A stretch of 64,000 nt of DNA from Actinomycetales bacterium. Lineage in GTDB: Bacteria; Actinomycetota; Actinomycetes; Actinomycetales; Dermatophilaceae. The position numbers and the translations under genes were made by a program. The notes below the pieces were generated by a model, which saw nothing but the letters and a program-made list of their open reading frames with translations, was not told the origin of the DNA and searched no databases. The stretch lies in NCBI GenBank assembly GCA_016710645.1, contig JADJVI010000009.1, positions 38,424 through 102,423 on the forward strand, read 5' to 3'. Positions 62,016 through 64,000 of this stretch are shown here, one piece after another (position 1 is the stretch's first letter; every line of letters begins with the position of its first letter).

Positions 62016-63045
62016 CCTGGACCGTGGGCCCGACCAACTCGCTCGTGGATGTCGCGGGAGTGCGCGTGGGTCACTACACCCGCACCGACGACGGATGGCT
62101 CACTGGCACGACCGTCGTGCGGCTGCCGGTCGACGGTGCGGTGGCCGGGGTCGACGTTCGCGGCGGCGGGCCGGGCACCCGCGAGACCGACCTGCTCGAC
62201 CCACGCAACCTCGTCGAACGCGTCCATGCCATCTGTCTGTCCGGCGGCTCGGCCTTTGGGCTCGCCGCGGCCGACGGAGTGATGTCGGCGCTCCTCACCG
62301 ACGGCGTCGGCTTCCCCATGGGGGCCCGGGCGAGGTCGTCCCCATCGTGCCTGGGGCGGTGATCTTCGACCTCGGCCGGGGCGGAGTCTTCGCCAACCGC
62401 CCGGACTCCTCTTTCGGGCTGCCGCTCATGCCGCTGCCACCGATGCAGCCGTCGCCCAGGGCTGCGTCGGCGCCGGCACCGGCGCCAAGGCCGGCGGAAT
62501 CAAGGGCGGGATTGGGTCGGCGAGCACGGTGCTCGCCGACGGCACGACGGTCGCGGCACTCGTGGTCGTCAACGCGGTCGGCTCTGCGTCGACCCCCCGC
62601 ACCGGGCACCTGTATGCCGTCTCGCTCGGCTTCCCGGCGAGTTTCCCGAAGTCGGCCCGATCGACCCGGAGCGCTTGGCGCAGGCCCGCGCTCGCGCTGC
62701 CGAGGAGGTCGGCCCGCTCAAACCCGCCCTCGCCACGACGATCGGGGTCATCGCCACCGACGCCACACTGACCAAGGCCCAGTGCGCCAAGGTGAGCGGC
62801 ATCGGCCACGACGGGCTGGCCCGGGCGATCCGGCCGGTGCACACCATGTTCGACGGCGACACGCTCTTCACCGTCGCCACTGGAGCTCGCGGCGCGGACG
62901 CTGCACCAGACCCCTTCGCCTTCCACGCCCTCTGGATGCAGCGGGCGACACGGTCACCCGGGCCGTCGGGCACGCGATGCTGGCCGCCACCTCGGTGCAC
63001 CCGCCCGCCCGCACCATCCGCAGCTATCGCGACGCCCTGCTGTGA
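62012..63045 (+). pseudogene. P1/S58-family (DmpA-like) peptidase, four frameshifts
   Basis: Read through frame changes near 62322, 62425, 62636 and 62930, the stretch gives a complete S58 peptidase. It runs SLVDVAGVRVGHYT, CLSGGSAFGLAAADGV, GPGEVVPIVPGAVIFDLGRG, then GAGTGAKAGGIKGGIGSAS with the self-cleavage Gly-Ser nucleophile, ALVVVNAVGSASTP, TTIGVIATDATLTKAQ and a normal end at 63045. These N-terminal-nucleophile enzymes release N-terminal residues from peptides. Each break is one base in a short run (for example five G instead of six at 62320-62324). It is a pseudogene only if the sequence is correct. Confidence 0.75.
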
Positions 63046-63106
63046 GCCCCCGTCAGCCAACCTGACCAACCCAGCCAACCGAACCGACCGGCCGAAGGAG
63101 TCCGAC

Positions 63107-63926
63107 ATGAGCGACACGATCCCCGATCTGAGCAGGTTGTTCCGTCTCGACGGCCGCCGAGCCGTCGTTGTCGGCGGTGGGAGTGGCATCGGCCAGGCTG
63201 CTGCCCTGGCCCTGGCTGCCCACGGCGCCGAGGTCATCGTCGCCGACCGCGACGAAGGGGCCATGGCCGCCACCGTCGCGGCCGGCGAAGCGGCCGGGAC
63301 CGGGCGCGCGGGCGGGAGCCTCACGGCATACCGGCTGGACGTGCTGGCGGACGGGGCGATCGAGCGGGCGGTGACCGACCTCGGGGCCGTCGACGTCCTG
63401 GCCGTCACCCCGGCGGTCAATGTGCGCAAGCGGCTGCTGGATTACACCCGCGAGGAATTCGATCGGGTGGTCGACCTCAACCTCGGCGCAGCCTTTGAGC
63501 TAACCCGAGCCTTCGGCCGAGGGATGGCGCAGCGGGACCGCGGCTCGATCATCGGGTTCTCCCTCGATCCGGTCGCTGACCACCGAACCTGGCCAGGGCG
63601 TCTATGCCATGACCAAGGCGGGCCTGGTCATGCTGCTGCGCACCCTCGCCGTCGAACCCGGCCCGCACGGCGTGCGGGTCAACGCCGTTGCGCCCGGGGT
63701 AGTCGACACCCCGCTCACCGCGCCGATCAAGGCCCAACCCGACTGGTATGCCGCCTACGCCGACAAGGCGATCCTCGGTCGCTGGGGACGCCCTGACGAG
63801 TTAGCGGGCGCGGTCGTCTACCTTGCCTCGGATGCCTCCAGCTATGTCACCGGTTCGGTGATGTTCGTCGACGGCGGGTGGACCGCGGCTGACGGGCGGT
63901 TCGTCCTCCGGCCTGAGCTGAGGTGA
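63107..63926 (+). CDS. short-chain dehydrogenase/reductase, one frameshift
   Basis: A classical SDR. VVVGGGSGIGQAAALALA binds NAD(P), LNLGAAFELTRAFG and the Ser-containing strand follow, then YAMTKAGLVMLLRTLA with the YxxxK catalytic pair, and VNAVAPGVVDTPLT. The frame breaks at 63559-63563, where one extra C separates GSIIGFS from SIRSLTTEPGQGVYA. ATG 63107 has GAAGGAG upstream. Restored length is about 272 residues. The substrate is unknown; a role with the imported compound is a guess from position. Confidence 0.83.
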
Positions 63927-64000
63927 TGCGGAGAATCACGGTGCGCAGTGGGTGATCTCGGGATCACCGCGCCCGAGCCACCCGGAGTCGTTAATCCGCC
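63927..64000. other. window end, no gene seen
   Basis: Only a short inverted repeat (GGTGATC/GATCACC at 63952-63969) is visible; possibly a weak terminator or operator. Confidence 0.3.

Noticed and set aside
1..64000. GTATGCCG as a chromosome-segregation (KOPS) or Chi-type polar signal
   Set aside because: The two orientations are about equally frequent on the plus strand with no visible switch, so no polarity in this window.

Overview
The window is very GC-rich DNA from an actinobacterium. Strand-alternating gene blocks, many leaderless promoters, WhiB7, AdnAB, MoeZ, mycoredoxin and an initiator tRNA with a C1:U72 mismatch all point there. A Micrococcales-type organism (Dermatophilaceae/Intrasporangiaceae-like) is my inference; no rRNA is present to test it. 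About 9-51 kb follows, from memory, the order of the Mycobacterium tuberculosis Rv3213c-Rv3193c block: ParA, DEAD-box helicase, ferritin-like protein, DUF3107, TetR, MoeZ, AdnA, AdnB, NudC, mycoredoxin, UvrD2, WhiB7, ABC1 kinase, an E1-like protein, zincin, PDZ/S16 protease and UPF0182.

Layout. 1-3.8 kb: a flavin hydroxylase cut by the window edge, a LysR regulator and a ThrE-type exporter. 3.8-7.1 kb: a four-gene type VII secretion-associated cassette. 7.3-9.9 kb: PHP phosphoesterase, RecB-like nuclease and ParA in an overlapping operon. 10-15.3 kb: helicase, ferritin-like protein, small stress-type membrane protein, DUF3107, TetR, MoeZ. 15.4-28.2 kb: a DNA-repair and stress block (AdnA, AdnB, degenerate phosphotransferase, NudC, mycoredoxin, PPK2, UvrD2). 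28.2-29.2 kb: whiB7 with a promoter, a translated leader and an attenuator. 29.3-32.7 kb: a small decayed island bounded by perfect 67-bp direct repeats that copy the promoter and first codons of an HhH DNA-glycosylase gene; it holds IS630, IS1380 and recombinase remnants and one intact TIR-domain gene. 32.7-47.7 kb: housekeeping genes including two tandem secreted paralogues. 47.8-53 kb: UPF0182 giant membrane protein, tRNA-fMet with an IS481-family element inserted at its 3' end, and a PIN toxin. 53-64 kb: GH13 enzyme, FMN reductase, amidase, a peptide ABC importer operon, an S58 peptidase and an SDR; the last four reading frames carry several single-base frameshifts.

The most striking signal is not a gene. 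The octamer GTATGCCG, in either orientation, occurs about 82 times by my eye count, where base composition predicts two or three. It is found in all six codon registers and in intergenic DNA, has no strand bias, forms inverted pairs that build transcription terminators, and is missing from the IS elements and the island. That pattern resembles DNA-uptake sequences or cyanobacterial HIP1. I do not know of a description of it.
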